Assembly: GCA_900766355.1 (NCBI GenBank)
Contig: CAAFVD010000101.1
Location: 1 to 61,449, forward strand
Direction of reading: 5' to 3'
Source: Candidatus Gastranaerophilales bacterium
Lineage (GTDB): Bacteria > Cyanobacteriota > Vampirovibrionia > Gastranaerophilales > Gastranaerophilaceae
DNA length: 61,449 bases
Shown: positions 8,784-18,381 of the stretch, piece after piece
How the letters are laid out: each line of letters starts with the position of its first letter
Position numbering within the stretch: the first letter of the stretch is position 1
The notes under the pieces: model-generated
Told to the model about the DNA's origin: nothing
Seen by the model: only the letters and a program-made list of their open reading frames with translations
Database searches by the model: none
Translations under genes and position numbers: made by a program

Positions 8784-8946
8784 TAATTTATTAGGGAATC
8801 ATATACTTTTGAATATCCGAATAGTTTGATTGTGATATCGAGAAATTGCAATCTTTATAAGAAAATTAAAATAAAATAAGAAAGTTTTTTACATTATAGA
8901 ATGTACATATAATGGACACGCATATAAAACGAATATCTTTAAAAAC

Positions 8947-9019
<73 letters not shown>

Positions 9020-9091
9020 AAAACTTTACACTATTTATTATACTAGCAAATTTATTTTTTACATGGTTTAGATATACCAAAAGGAGAAATT

Positions 9092-9565
9092 ATGAGTATC
9101 AACTTTACTGGATTTAATAATATAAAAATTGGCAAAAAACAATACGAGCAATTTGGTGCATATTGCAACCATAACGGTGAAATTTTACATGGCAAAAAGA
9201 AATATACAGAATTAAAATTTAACACTCAACTAACTAACGACCAAAAAGGTAACGATTTAGATGATTTCTTAAATCGTACTCCTAAAAAATTTATCAATGA
9301 ACAAAATCCTGATAAACTTGATTTGCGTATAAAAAGATTCGATATAGAAGATTCTGATATTGATATAAACCAAACAATGTTCAATGTAAACGGAAAAGAT
9401 TTAATTTTGGATAGCGATAAAAAACTACCTTTGATGACTTTCTTAGCACGTTTTACAAGAGAAAGTGCTAAAAATCCTGAACTTAGTGAAAATCAACAAA
9501 AATGTATGAAATTTGCAAATCAATCAATTTCTAACGAGTCAATGAATTATATTGATATCAAATAA
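9092..9565 (+). CDS. Hypothetical protein
   Basis: 157 hydrophilic residues rich in N, K and D, with no signal peptide, membrane segment or recognised domain. A good ribosome binding site (AAAGGAG) precedes the ATG and codon use matches the neighbours, so it is a real gene. It ends one base before the convergent aroE stop. The opening MSINFTGFNNIKIG resembles no family I can name. Confidence 0.7.
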   Translation: MSINFTGFNNIKIGKKQYEQFGAYCNHNGEILHGKKKYTELKFNTQLTNDQKGNDLDDFLNRTPKKFINEQNPDKLDLRIKRFDIEDSDIDINQTMFNVNGKDLILDSDKKLPLMTFLARFTRESAKNPELSENQQKCMKFANQSISNESMNYIDIK

Positions 9566-9566
9566 T

Positions 9567-10406
9567 TTACAAAGCCTGCAAAGCTGCAATTTTCATTGTT
9601 TTGACATCAGGGGACATGCCTGTCCAAATGTTTATTGCTTTTTCAGCTTGATAGATTAGCATATCTAATCCCTCAACTGTTCTAAGTCCGCATTTTTCAG
9701 CATATTGCAAAAGCACGGTTTTAATAGGGTTATAAACGATATCATAAACGACGGTATCAGGTTTAGCGGTCTTTATCACATTTAATTCTAACGGAGTTTC
9801 GTCCATAGCAAATCCTCGCATACCTATTGGTGTTGCATTAACAATGATTGAATATTTAGAAATATCTCTAACATTTTGGATTTGTTTTGCCTCAAATTTT
9901 ATGGCTGGAAACTGATTTCGTAAATAATTTATTGCATTTTGAGAATTGATAATGTTTCTTGTGTATAAATCAATTTCTTGAATACCTTTTTTTATAAGTC
10001 CAACAGCTGCGGCTCTAGAAGCCCCTCCTGTACCTAAGATTGCAGCACATTTGCCTGACAAATCAACATCTTTAGGTATTGCAGATACGAAACCATAAAT
10101 ATCTGTATTATATCCATAAAATTCTTTGTTTTCGGTGATTTTAACTGTATTTACACACCCTGCGATATTGGCATCATCATCTATTTCATTAACGAATAAT
10201 GAAACAGGGACTTTTAAAGGTATAGTAACATTAAAACCATTAAAATCATTACGTTTTAAAAATTTAATTCTATCAATTAAATTTTCAGGAGGAGTTTCTA
10301 ATACTTCATAAGTCGCATCAATATTCATTGATTCAAATGCAGATTTTTGAATAACTGCAGAAAGTGAATGACCTAAAGGATAACCAATTATACCAAATTT
10401 ATACAT
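9567..10406 (-). CDS. aroE: Shikimate dehydrogenase
   Basis: Reduces 3-dehydroshikimate to shikimate with NADPH in aromatic amino-acid synthesis. From the ATG at 10406 it is 279 residues. It opens with FGIIGYPLGHSLSAVIQ (substrate-binding serines), then FNVTIPLK with the catalytic lysine, NTDIYGF, the nucleotide-binding GTGGASRAA and VNATPIGM. The frame could be extended to 10448, but homology begins at MYKFGIIG. The ATG overlaps the last 8 nt of topA, so it is the translationally coupled last gene of the lptC-lptA-TPR-dprA-topA-aroE operon. Confidence 0.95.
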   Translation of the reverse strand: MYKFGIIGYPLGHSLSAVIQKSAFESMNIDATYEVLETPPENLIDRIKFLKRNDFNGFNVTIPLKVPVSLFVNEIDDDANIAGCVNTVKITENKEFYGYNTDIYGFVSAIPKDVDLSGKCAAILGTGGASRAAAVGLIKKGIQEIDLYTRNIINSQNAINYLRNQFPAIKFEAKQIQNVRDISKYSIIVNATPIGMRGFAMDETPLELNVIKTAKPDTVVYDIVYNPIKTVLLQYAEKCGLRTVEGLDMLIYQAEKAINIWTGMSPDVKTMKIAALQAL

Positions 10407-12717
10407 CTGATTTTTCCTCCTCATGAGTAACATCAGCTTTATAATCACAAGAACGATTTGAACATTCTAGCTTTTCGCCATTTTTCATAACACGTTTTAC
10501 AATAAGTGAACCACATTTTGGACAAACATCACCTGTTGGTTCGTTCCATAAAACAAAATCACAATCAGGATACTTATTACACCCGAAAAACATTTTTCCG
10601 TATTTGGATTTTCTTTCAACAATTTGTCCTTTTCCACATTTTGGACAAGTTACACCTGTTGAGCGTACAAAACTCTTTCGGTTTTGACAAGAAACACATT
10701 CCAAATACTTTCCATAAGGACCAGTTTTGATAATCATATCTCCACCACATTTTTCGCATTTTTCTTCTGCTTTTTCAGGTTCTAATGGTTTTACAGTATC
10801 ACCATTTACATCTATAGGAAGTATTGTTTTGCACTCAGGATAACCTGAACAACCTAAAAATTGGTTTCCAAAACGGCTTGTTTTTACAAGCATTTTTCTT
10901 CCACAGTTTGGACAAGTTACATCACTTTCGATTTTTAGTCTGCCAGCATTTGCCATAACTTCGTTTACAGTTTCCATAAATGGATCATAAAACTCTTGCA
11001 AAACCTTATTCCAAACGGCTTTATTATCAGCGATTTTATCGAGTTTTTCTTCCATGCCTGCAGTAAAAGCATAATCCATAATATCTGTAAATTGGCTTAC
11101 AAGTTGTTTAGAAACTGTTCGTCCTAAGAAAGTCGGAACAAGAACTTTGTCTTGTTTTTCTACATACTTACGAGTCTGAATTTTTGTAATAATAGAGGCA
11201 TAAGTAGATGGACGTCCAATTCCGTATTCTTCCAAAGCCTTAACCAAAGATGCTTCGCTAAATCTTGGTGGTGGTTGTGTGAAGTGTTGTTTAGGAATAA
11301 CTTCTTTCTTTTCCAATTTATCATCTTTGTTTAAATCAGGGATTTTAGAGAGTTCATCAGCCTCATCACTGTCATTGTATAATTTTAAGAACCCATCAAA
11401 CAAAACTTTACTTGTACCTGTTTTTAAAGTACAGTCGCCTGCAGTAATCTCAACAGACTTGTTTGCAACAACGGCATTAGCCATTTGAGATGCCATAAAC
11501 TTATTCCAAATAAGCTTGTACAATCTAAACTGTTCAGGAGTTAAGTATTTCTTGATACTTTCAGGTGTTCTTTCAGGATAAGAAGGTCTGATAGCTTCGT
11601 GGGCATCTTGTACATTCTTTTTGCCTTTTGCATAAGAATTTGGTGTTTCCGGATAATATTTTTCCCCATAATTTTGTAGGATAAAATCTTTTGCCATATC
11701 ACGAGCATCATCAGATATTCTGACACTATCAGTTCTCATATAAGTAATTAAACCAACAGAACCTTCTTCAAGCTCAATACCTTCATAGAGTTTTTGTGCA
11801 ATTTGCATTGTTTTAGAAACACCATAACCCAATTTTGAACTTGCTTCCCTTTGCAAAGTTGAGGTTATGAATGGTGCTGTCGGTTTGCGTTTTGTTTCTC
11901 GGTTTGTAATCTTTGAAACAACATAGCTTCTTGCAGAATCTTCTAAATATTCTTTTATCTTTTGTGCTTGTTCTTCGTTACCAAGGTCTAATTTTTCACC
12001 ATCAACTTTGATTAACTCAGCATCAAACACTTTGCCGTCTTTTTCAAGTTTTACTGTAACTGACCAATATTCAACAGGTACAAAAGCTTCAATTTCATCT
12101 TCTCTTTCGCATATCATACGCAAAGCAACAGATTGAACACGTCCTGCTGAAAGGTGGTAATTCCCTAACTGTTTCCACAAAACCGGTGACAATTTGTAAC
12201 CTACAAGCTTATCCAAAATTTGTCTTGTTTGTTGAGCTTTTACTCTATCCATATCTATTTGACGAGAATGTGCAACTGCATATTTAACGGCTTTTGGTGT
12301 AATTTCGTTAAACTCAATTCTGAAAATCTTATCATCAGGTACTTTTAGAACTTGTCTAACGTGCCACGCAATAGCTTCTCCTTCTCTATCGGGGTCGGAT
12401 GCAAGGTATATTTTATCAACTTTTTTAGCCATTTCATTTAATTTAGTAACGACTTTTTTCTTTTCAGGGATAACGATAAACGAAGGTTTGAATCCGTCAT
12501 TAACATCAAACCCTAAAACATTTTTAGGAAAATCTCTAATATGTCCAAAACTTGCTTCAATCTGATAGTTTGAACCAAGAATTTTCTTGATAGTTTTTGA
12601 TTTAGCAGGTGACTCGACTATTACTAAAGCCTTGCCATTATCTGCTTTTTTAGCAGATTTTGTTGCTTTCATCTTTACTTCTTTTTCTTCACTTTTTTCT
12701 TTTGCTTTTACGGGCAT
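10399..12717 (-). CDS. topA: DNA topoisomerase I
   Basis: Type IA topoisomerase relaxing negative supercoils. 772 residues: a basic N-terminal lead, TOPRIM domain from about residue 30 (LVIVESPAKSKTIKKIL, SDPDREGEAIAWH), the clamp with SAGRVQSVALRMI, the active-site Tyr326 in ITYMRTDSVRIS, and four C-terminal Cys4 zinc ribbons (CPNCGRKML, CEKCGGDM, CPKCGKGQ, CPKCGSLI). GAGG precedes the ATG. Genes of this type commonly follow dprA, as here (11-nt gap). The ~29-residue lysine-rich extension before the TOPRIM domain is longer than usual. Confidence 0.97.
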   Translation of the reverse strand: MPVKAKEKSEEKEVKMKATKSAKKADNGKALVIVESPAKSKTIKKILGSNYQIEASFGHIRDFPKNVLGFDVNDGFKPSFIVIPEKKKVVTKLNEMAKKVDKIYLASDPDREGEAIAWHVRQVLKVPDDKIFRIEFNEITPKAVKYAVAHSRQIDMDRVKAQQTRQILDKLVGYKLSPVLWKQLGNYHLSAGRVQSVALRMICEREDEIEAFVPVEYWSVTVKLEKDGKVFDAELIKVDGEKLDLGNEEQAQKIKEYLEDSARSYVVSKITNRETKRKPTAPFITSTLQREASSKLGYGVSKTMQIAQKLYEGIELEEGSVGLITYMRTDSVRISDDARDMAKDFILQNYGEKYYPETPNSYAKGKKNVQDAHEAIRPSYPERTPESIKKYLTPEQFRLYKLIWNKFMASQMANAVVANKSVEITAGDCTLKTGTSKVLFDGFLKLYNDSDEADELSKIPDLNKDDKLEKKEVIPKQHFTQPPPRFSEASLVKALEEYGIGRPSTYASIITKIQTRKYVEKQDKVLVPTFLGRTVSKQLVSQFTDIMDYAFTAGMEEKLDKIADNKAVWNKVLQEFYDPFMETVNEVMANAGRLKIESDVTCPNCGRKMLVKTSRFGNQFLGCSGYPECKTILPIDVNGDTVKPLEPEKAEEKCEKCGGDMIIKTGPYGKYLECVSCQNRKSFVRSTGVTCPKCGKGQIVERKSKYGKMFFGCNKYPDCDFVLWNEPTGDVCPKCGSLIVKRVMKNGEKLECSNRSCDYKADVTHEEEKSDV

Positions 12718-12728
12718 TAAATAACCTC

Positions 12729-13817
12729 TTATCTTATAATAGAGTACCTGTCACCAACAATTTGTTCCAACTTTCCTTTGAGCTCTAGTCCAGTAAGTAT
12801 TACGAGTAAATCATTTGTGTTTATATCTGTTTCTCTCTGAATCTCATCAAAGCATTTTGGCTCTATATTTATTGTATAAAGAATTTTTTTCTCGTCAATG
12901 GTTAAATCATCACATACATCAAAATCTAAAGTACATTGTTTGATTTCCCAACCTAGTGCATTCAAAACATCATCAGATTCTGTTATTAATGTTGCTCCTG
13001 TTTTTAGAAGTTTGTATATACCTTCGGTGTTCGGATTAGTAATTAGTCCAGGGATACACATCAACTCACGACCTTGTTCTAACGTAAGATTAGCAGTAAT
13101 CAAAGCCCCACTTTTTAGAGCTGCCTCTACAACTAATGTTCCATAAGATAACCCTGAAACAATTCTGTTTCGTTGAGGGAAACGGAATTTCAAAGGTTCA
13201 AATGTTGGATAATATTCAGTAAAAATAACCCCATTACCGTTAATTATTTCTTCATACAATTTTTTGTTTGAAGTAGGATAAACAAAATCAAATCCACTTG
13301 CAATTACTCCAATTGTTTTCAATCCATTAGAGAGAGCAAGCTGGTGAGCAAGAGTATCAATACCTGTTGCAAGACCAGAAACGATACAAATGTCTGTTCC
13401 TGAAAGCTCGTTAACTATTTTTTTAAGACTTTCTTTTCCGTTAAAACTTGCATGGCGAGAACCAACAATAGCAACTGTTTTGTCGAAGTTACAAACCGAT
13501 AAATCTCCTTTATAATACAGTACCATTGGTGGATTGGATATTTCTCTAAGCATTTTAGGGTAATTTTCGTCATCAAAAGTTAATACTTTGATATCTCGCT
13601 TTTCAACTTCTTGATAGATTTTGTCCAAATCTAAGCTTGCACGTTTTGCAAGAAAAATGTTAGCTTTTTTAATATTTAGCCCTTCTATTTGTGATATTTC
13701 ATCTTTTGAAACATAAAAAGCTTTTTCAATATCTCCAAAATGTTCATAAAGCGTTTTGATAAATATTGAATCTAAACTTTCTATTGATGACAAGCCTACC
13801 CAAAATTTTTGATTCAT
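12729..13817 (-). CDS. dprA: DNA-processing protein DprA
   Basis: Loads RecA onto single-stranded DNA taken up in natural transformation. 362 residues: N-terminal helix-hairpin region (ISQIEGLNIKKANIFLAKR), a central Rossmann fold with VAIVGSRHAS, IVSGLATGIDTLAHQLAL, FPQRNRIVSGLS and EAALKSGALITANLTLEQGRELM, and a C-terminal winged helix from about residue 300. Its 5' end overlaps the upstream TPR gene by 4 nt (ATGA), so translation is coupled. Competence machinery itself is not in the window. Confidence 0.95.
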   Translation of the reverse strand: MNQKFWVGLSSIESLDSIFIKTLYEHFGDIEKAFYVSKDEISQIEGLNIKKANIFLAKRASLDLDKIYQEVEKRDIKVLTFDDENYPKMLREISNPPMVLYYKGDLSVCNFDKTVAIVGSRHASFNGKESLKKIVNELSGTDICIVSGLATGIDTLAHQLALSNGLKTIGVIASGFDFVYPTSNKKLYEEIINGNGVIFTEYYPTFEPLKFRFPQRNRIVSGLSYGTLVVEAALKSGALITANLTLEQGRELMCIPGLITNPNTEGIYKLLKTGATLITESDDVLNALGWEIKQCTLDFDVCDDLTIDEKKILYTINIEPKCFDEIQRETDINTNDLLVILTGLELKGKLEQIVGDRYSIIR

Positions 13818-14581
13818 ACTTTTTTCTTAATTCTTTCTACAAGTTTTTGAATATTAGCTTTTTCTTCTTCTGGAATATCTAAGTCCATATAATCTTCAAA
13901 ATACTCAATCGCATCTTCAAAATCATTTCTTGCCATAAATAATATACCAAGTTTTTTATAAGCTACTGCGAATTTTGTATTAACAGTTATTGCTTTCAAA
14001 TAATTTGAAATGGCTTTATCTATCTCGTTATTACCTTCATAAGATTGAGCAAGATAATAATATAGAAATTCATTATCTTCTTTATATTCGATTACGTTTT
14101 CAAAATTAGAAATTGCATCTTCATAATCACCAAGCTCAAAATGAACTCTACCCAAATCATAATATGCGTCATAGTTTTCAGGTTCTTTTTCCAAAACTTT
14201 TTCCAGTTCTGTTATTGCCATATCATATCTGGAATCTTCAAGATAAACTCTTGCTAACATGTGAGCAAGAACCATATTATCTTCCATTTCGTAAGTGCCA
14301 CGTTCAAGAGTTCCTATGGCACTGCCCAAATCATTGTTCTTGTAATACAAATCTGACAAATTTATATAAGCTTGCGGAATTTGTGGGTTTAATTCAATTG
14401 ATTTTGTATAAGATTTTTCAGCTTGTTCAAAATCATTAAGCTTTGCATAACATAACCCCATATTATTATAGACTTCGGCATTTCCTTCATCATGTTCTAA
14501 AACTGTACTGAATACGTCTATAGCTTCTTTGTATTTGCCTTGTTTGTAAAACTCCAAAGCTGAATCAGTTTTTACTGTCAT
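13814..14581 (-). CDS. Tetratricopeptide repeat protein
   Basis: 255 residues made almost entirely of about seven TPR units (EFYKQGKYKEAIDVF, VYNNMGLCYAKLNDFEQAEKSY, AYINLSDLYYKNNDLGSAI, AYYDLGRVHFELGDYEDAI and others). No signal peptide, so probably a cytoplasmic scaffold. It sits between the lptA-like gene (sharing one base, TAATG) and dprA (4-nt overlap), so it belongs to the operon, but the partners are unknown. Confidence 0.88.
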   Translation of the reverse strand: MTVKTDSALEFYKQGKYKEAIDVFSTVLEHDEGNAEVYNNMGLCYAKLNDFEQAEKSYTKSIELNPQIPQAYINLSDLYYKNNDLGSAIGTLERGTYEMEDNMVLAHMLARVYLEDSRYDMAITELEKVLEKEPENYDAYYDLGRVHFELGDYEDAISNFENVIEYKEDNEFLYYYLAQSYEGNNEIDKAISNYLKAITVNTKFAVAYKKLGILFMARNDFEDAIEYFEDYMDLDIPEEEKANIQKLVERIKKKV

Positions 14582-15561
14582 TATAAGAATCCTCCGTCTT
14601 TTCCGTTGTCTTGATTACCCAAATCTTTTATTATTGTTTTTACATTTCCAACAGCTTCAAAGTTTTTAGGGTCAACGATTATTTTTATTTTATCTGCGTG
14701 AATTTCTTTGTCGTTTTGTTGAATCATTGAACGACCTGTCATAAATACTTCGTTTATTTTTTTAGTAATTTTATCAGGGTAACAAGTCATTTTAGGTGCT
14801 TTTGCATAATAATCTTGATAATAAACTTGTACATTACCACTTCCCATAAATATATTATTCTTTTTATCATATTGTTGATATCTTGCAGTTACTTTAAATG
14901 GTGAGCCGTTTTCTGTAACTGTTGAAGTCATTGTGTTTCCGATTGCAACCATTTCTTCATTTGATGCAGTATAAATAAAGTGGTTAGCAGTTGCGTGGTG
15001 TTTTGTTTGATTGATTTTTGCGTGTCCAACTAAATCAAGTCTTTGAACTTCACCATTTTTATTTGTTCTGACAATCGCTTTGTCAGAAAATGCAGTTACA
15101 TCACGATATTTGATAGAAACTGTACCACGAGCAGTCATTACATTAGTTTTTGTGTCATATTCTTGTTCATTTGCGTTGATAATAGCAATAGGAGTTTTAC
15201 CCTCTGTTACAATAGTTTGGGTATTACCTTCTGCTCTGATAACTTTATTTAAAAGAGAAAATTTAAGAATATTCGCTTTTACCTCACGTTTTTTGTTGTT
15301 TTGGATTTGGTATGCGTAAGGTTGGTCATGGAATGTAGCTGTATCAAGTCTGTTATCTTTTGTGACTGAGACATCTGCTTTATCGCCAACGATTGTAATA
15401 TCTTCATATCTAACTTTTACATCACCTAAGAATTTGATTAAACTATCTCTTTCTGAATATGTTTGAGTTTTAGATTCAATTATTAAGTCTGAACCTATAG
15501 TTACAGCACTCAAGAATAGAATCAACAGAGATATTATTATTAAAAATTTTCTTTTTTTCAT
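14581..15561 (-). CDS. lptA: LptA/OstA-like periplasmic LPS transport protein
   Basis: 326 residues with an N-terminal hydrophobic signal/anchor (FLIIISLLILFLSAVTIG) followed by repeated beta-strand units typical of the OstA/LptA fold, such as VRYEDITIVGDKADVSV, VSIKYRDVTAFSDKAIVRT and VQVYYQDYYAKAPKMTCYP. These align with two OstA domains in series, longer than the ~185-residue enterobacterial LptA. By family it forms the periplasmic bridge carrying lipopolysaccharide to the outer membrane, so its presence implies a diderm envelope. It lies 19 nt after the lptC-like gene. Confidence 0.85.
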   Translation of the reverse strand: MKKRKFLIIISLLILFLSAVTIGSDLIIESKTQTYSERDSLIKFLGDVKVRYEDITIVGDKADVSVTKDNRLDTATFHDQPYAYQIQNNKKREVKANILKFSLLNKVIRAEGNTQTIVTEGKTPIAIINANEQEYDTKTNVMTARGTVSIKYRDVTAFSDKAIVRTNKNGEVQRLDLVGHAKINQTKHHATANHFIYTASNEEMVAIGNTMTSTVTENGSPFKVTARYQQYDKKNNIFMGSGNVQVYYQDYYAKAPKMTCYPDKITKKINEVFMTGRSMIQQNDKEIHADKIKIIVDPKNFEAVGNVKTIIKDLGNQDNGKDGGFL

Positions 15562-15580
15562 TATTTTCCTCTTTTATTTA

Positions 15581-16234
15581 TTAAAATAGTGATTTTTCGG
15601 TTTTGCTTGATTTTTTGTCACCTGATTCATATATTCTGGTAACGGTATGTCCTTTTATCAAAAAGGTAGAAAAACCTGAATTAACAACGGCTTCATCTGC
15701 GGTTGCAATAAATGTTCCTTGTCTATCTATATGAACGTGTCCTTTTGCAGTAATTGTTTTTGTATCACTAAAATATGTTATGTGGTCAGCCGTTACTGCA
15801 ATATCATTTTCTAATACTACATAAGTGTTTTCATATAAATCTATATTATGAGTTTCTTCACTATATGTTCCACGAGATGATTGAAAGCTCATATTAACCT
15901 TATTATCTTTATAGAAATTTCCGATTACGTTATTAAGTTTGGCAACTTTATGATCGCTTGAGTATTCCCCCGTTTCTCCGAATATTTCCCACGATTTTTG
16001 ACCTTCTTTTGATTCAGTCAATATCATTCCTTTAACTTCTAATTGTTGTTTGTCGGTATCACCTTTTAGTACACTTCTGTTGAAGTTGTGAGTGATAACA
16101 CCAGCAGAAAGGAATGCCCAAAACAAAATACAAGTAATTACTACAAAAACACCAAGATAAATCTTTTGTTTCTTTTGTAGTCTTGAGAAGTACCTTCTAT
16201 CTATCTTTGCAAGAAATTTCTTTAGATTTTCCAT
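15581..16234 (-). CDS. lptC: LptC-like LPS export protein
   Basis: 217 residues: short cytoplasmic N-terminus, one membrane anchor at about residues 25-50 (KIYLGVFVVITCILFWAFLSA) and a periplasmic beta-rich domain with LptC-type units (GETGEYSSDHKVAKLNNVIGNFY, YSEETHNIDLYENTYVVL, VTADHITYFSDTKTI). It hands LPS from the inner-membrane LptBFG to LptA. The frame extends upstream to 16333, but TAAAAT at 16242-16247, 7 nt before the ATG at 16234, marks the likely transcription start and supports the shorter form. First gene of the six-gene operon. Confidence 0.82.
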   Translation of the reverse strand: MENLKKFLAKIDRRYFSRLQKKQKIYLGVFVVITCILFWAFLSAGVITHNFNRSVLKGDTDKQQLEVKGMILTESKEGQKSWEIFGETGEYSSDHKVAKLNNVIGNFYKDNKVNMSFQSSRGTYSEETHNIDLYENTYVVLENDIAVTADHITYFSDTKTITAKGHVHIDRQGTFIATADEAVVNSGFSTFLIKGHTVTRIYESGDKKSSKTEKSLF

Positions 16235-16241
16235 ACAAGAT

Positions 16242-16247
16242 ATTTTA
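16242..16247 (-). promoter_or_regulatory. -10 element of the lptC operon
   Basis: TAAAAT on the minus strand, 7 nt before the lptC ATG. No Shine-Dalgarno lies between, and the -35 is weak (TTTTAT). Predicts a leaderless operon mRNA. Confidence 0.45.
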
Positions 16248-16357
16248 GCACAGGGAGAAGGTAAATAAAAGTTTTGATTAGAATATTTTATATTTTTATT
16301 TTGGGTAAATTTTATTATCCTATCAAATTCCAATTATCTAATAGAAAAATATTGTTA

Positions 16358-17977
16358 ATGTTTCATAATACAATTACTATGTTTTACAATTATTATGAAG
16401 ATTATCAATATGACAGTTGTGTATCAAAAGGGATTTGTTCAATAGGTCCAAGAACTTCTTCTTTGCAAGAAATTCTTGTTATGTATTTAAAATTACTTGC
16501 ATTTTTTATAATAGAACTCAAAAATTTGGGTGGTCATAATAAAGATGCTGAAAAAGTTATTCTCGATACTATATCAACTTTAATGACAAATTTGGAAACC
16601 CAAAGTGAACAGTTTCAAAAAATATTAATATCTATCAAGACATTGTTATGTCAATCTAAAAAGGCGTATCTCAATATTTGTAACGAAAAAAATATAACTC
16701 CAAAATCTATTGAAACAAATATCAAATTAGATGAAGAATTTGATATCACCAAACTTATTCAACAGGGTGAAAAAGAATACAATAATAGATTAGAAAATCT
16801 TTCCTCTGAAAGAAAAAATCTTTTTGAAGTTATGGCATATATCATAAAAAGCTTAAGTATAAATATTGCGAATATAAAAAGTTTTTCAGATGATGAACCA
16901 TTAGAACAAGAGGGGTTTTATAAAATTCTCATATTGTTAAATTCGTTGAACTATCAAAATACTCCAATAAAAGATATCTTGGAAGAAATACAATCAGGAG
17001 CTGAACTTGATTATAAACTAACAATGCGTTTAGATGAATTGCAGAGTGAAAATTATGGAGAGCCTAGTGAAGTTGAGGTTTCAATTTCTACTAGACCAGG
17101 AAAAGCTATACTTGTTGCTGGAACATCACTACGAGAATTGGAAGAAGTGCTTGAATATACAAAAGATAAAAATATTGATGTGTATACGCATGGAGAAATG
17201 ATAGTTGCTCATACTTATCCAAAGTTTAGAGAATATAAGCATTTAATAGGACATTTTGGGGTGGGCGTAGAAAATTGTTTGCTAGATTTTGCAACATTTC
17301 CAGGTGCAATATTGATTACTAAATATGCAGTAGAAAATATTGAGTATCTCTATAGAGGACGATTGTTTACAACGGATAGCTTTGTTCCAAAAGGTGCTAT
17401 CAAAATAGAAAATAATGATTATTCAAAACTTATAGAATCTGCTTTTTATGCAAAAGGATTTAAGCGTGGTAAACAAAAAGGGACAATTCAAGTTGGGGTT
17501 TCTAAGGATAAGCTTGATACAGAATTAAATAATTTTGTTAAAAATTTAGACAAATATAAACATATAATTATTATAGGGCCAGAAAATCATAATAAAAGGA
17601 ATAAAATATATTATGAAAATATTTTAAACAACATGCCTGAAAATACTTTTGTAATCTCGTTTTCGTACAATAGAAATGGTGAAAATGTTATCTTTTTAAA
17701 TGAAAGAAATGGTTTTTCTATAATATATTATATTTTAGAAAAATTATTATCTATTATAAAAAATACTGAAATTGATATATCTATTTTTATTTCAAAATGT
17801 GATAAACATACGATATCAAATCTTATTTATCTAAGTAAACAAAATATAAAAAATATATTTTTAAGTAAATGTACACCAATTATGCTCAAGCCATCATTGA
17901 CAAAAAATATAGCTGATTATTATGATATTAAAGCTACAACTCAGCCAGTTGATGATTTGAAGGTGATAGTTGGATAA
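16358..17977 (+). CDS. Hybrid-cluster-protein (Hcp)-like protein lacking canonical ligands
   Basis: About 539 residues, close to Hcp length. The middle carries the Hcp core signature: STRPGKAILVAGTSLRELEEVLEYT, VYTHGEMIVAHTYPKFREY, HLIGHFG and FATFPGAILITKYA. The start CVSKGICSIGPRTSSLQE and the end SKCDKHTISNLIYLS resemble clostridial hydroxylamine-reductase-annotated proteins. Unlike canonical Hcp, the SGHDL histidine is replaced (AGTSL) and the cysteine after FPGAI is absent (ITKYA), so the hybrid Fe-S-O cluster and hydroxylamine reduction are doubtful. The start could also be the ATG at 16379; neither has a ribosome binding site. Divergent from lptC. Confidence 0.75.
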   Translation: MFHNTITMFYNYYEDYQYDSCVSKGICSIGPRTSSLQEILVMYLKLLAFFIIELKNLGGHNKDAEKVILDTISTLMTNLETQSEQFQKILISIKTLLCQSKKAYLNICNEKNITPKSIETNIKLDEEFDITKLIQQGEKEYNNRLENLSSERKNLFEVMAYIIKSLSINIANIKSFSDDEPLEQEGFYKILILLNSLNYQNTPIKDILEEIQSGAELDYKLTMRLDELQSENYGEPSEVEVSISTRPGKAILVAGTSLRELEEVLEYTKDKNIDVYTHGEMIVAHTYPKFREYKHLIGHFGVGVENCLLDFATFPGAILITKYAVENIEYLYRGRLFTTDSFVPKGAIKIENNDYSKLIESAFYAKGFKRGKQKGTIQVGVSKDKLDTELNNFVKNLDKYKHIIIIGPENHNKRNKIYYENILNNMPENTFVISFSYNRNGENVIFLNERNGFSIIYYILEKLLSIIKNTEIDISIFISKCDKHTISNLIYLSKQNIKNIFLSKCTPIMLKPSLTKNIADYYDIKATTQPVDDLKVIVG

Positions 17978-18033
17978 GCAAATAAGAGTTTTTGCGTTGT
18001 TATGAATGGTCGAGAAGTAATGACAGAAAACAT

Positions 18034-18199
18034 GTCATTCAGAGCCGTAGGCGAAGAATCTCATGTAAGTCTTGTTAGAGATATTTCGCTATCGCTCAAT
18101 ATGACGTAATATTTTTTGTCATTCCGTACTTGATACGGAATCTGTCAATGTTGGTTATTTTATATTGGGGTTTGTGCAACCCCAAACCCCGCACCAAAT
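18034..18199 (+). repeat. Composite dispersed repeat, modules A-B-C-D
   Basis: Four modules in order: A 18034-18065 (begins GTCATTCAGAGCCGTAGGCG), B 18069-18106 (begins GTCTTGTTAGAGATATTTCG), C 18118-18153 (GTCATTCCGTACTTGATACG), D 18164-18199 (GGGGTTTGTGCAACCCC). All recur elsewhere: A, B, C near 49258-49372 in reverse, and A, B, C, D near 55356-55570. Short open frames over this stretch are not genes. Confidence 0.85.
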
Positions 18200-18200
18200 A

Positions 18201-18380
18201 TTCTTTCTTTTTTATTGCGAAGAAAAAAGAAAGAACATTGGATAAGAAAGAAAAACAACGCCGACTAAAAACAGTCACTAAATTCAACCCTAAACTCGTG
18301 AACTCGCTATCGCTCAGACAACACGAGTTTTTCATTGTTTCATTAAGTGACTGTAGTCAATTTTTACATGCGGTGTAATA
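18201..18380. repeat. Nested inverted-repeat element
   Basis: Contains a long hairpin at 18201-18235 (TTCTTTCTTTTTT pairing with GAAAAAAGAAAGAA) followed by nested inverted repeats: an outer pair CAGTCACT / AGTGACTG and an inner pair ACTCGTG / CACGAGT. No coding potential with a ribosome binding site. Probably a fold-back intergenic element. Confidence 0.55.
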
Positions 18381-18381
18381 T

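Noticed and set aside
16274..16333. Upstream start for the Hcp-like protein and for lptC (overlapping divergent extensions)
   Set aside because: The two extensions overlap in opposite directions; homology and -10 spacing favour the inner starts.
18096..18378. Two overlapping ~80-aa frames on opposite strands
   Set aside because: Both fall in repeat modules C-D and the nested inverted repeats; no ribosome binding sites.
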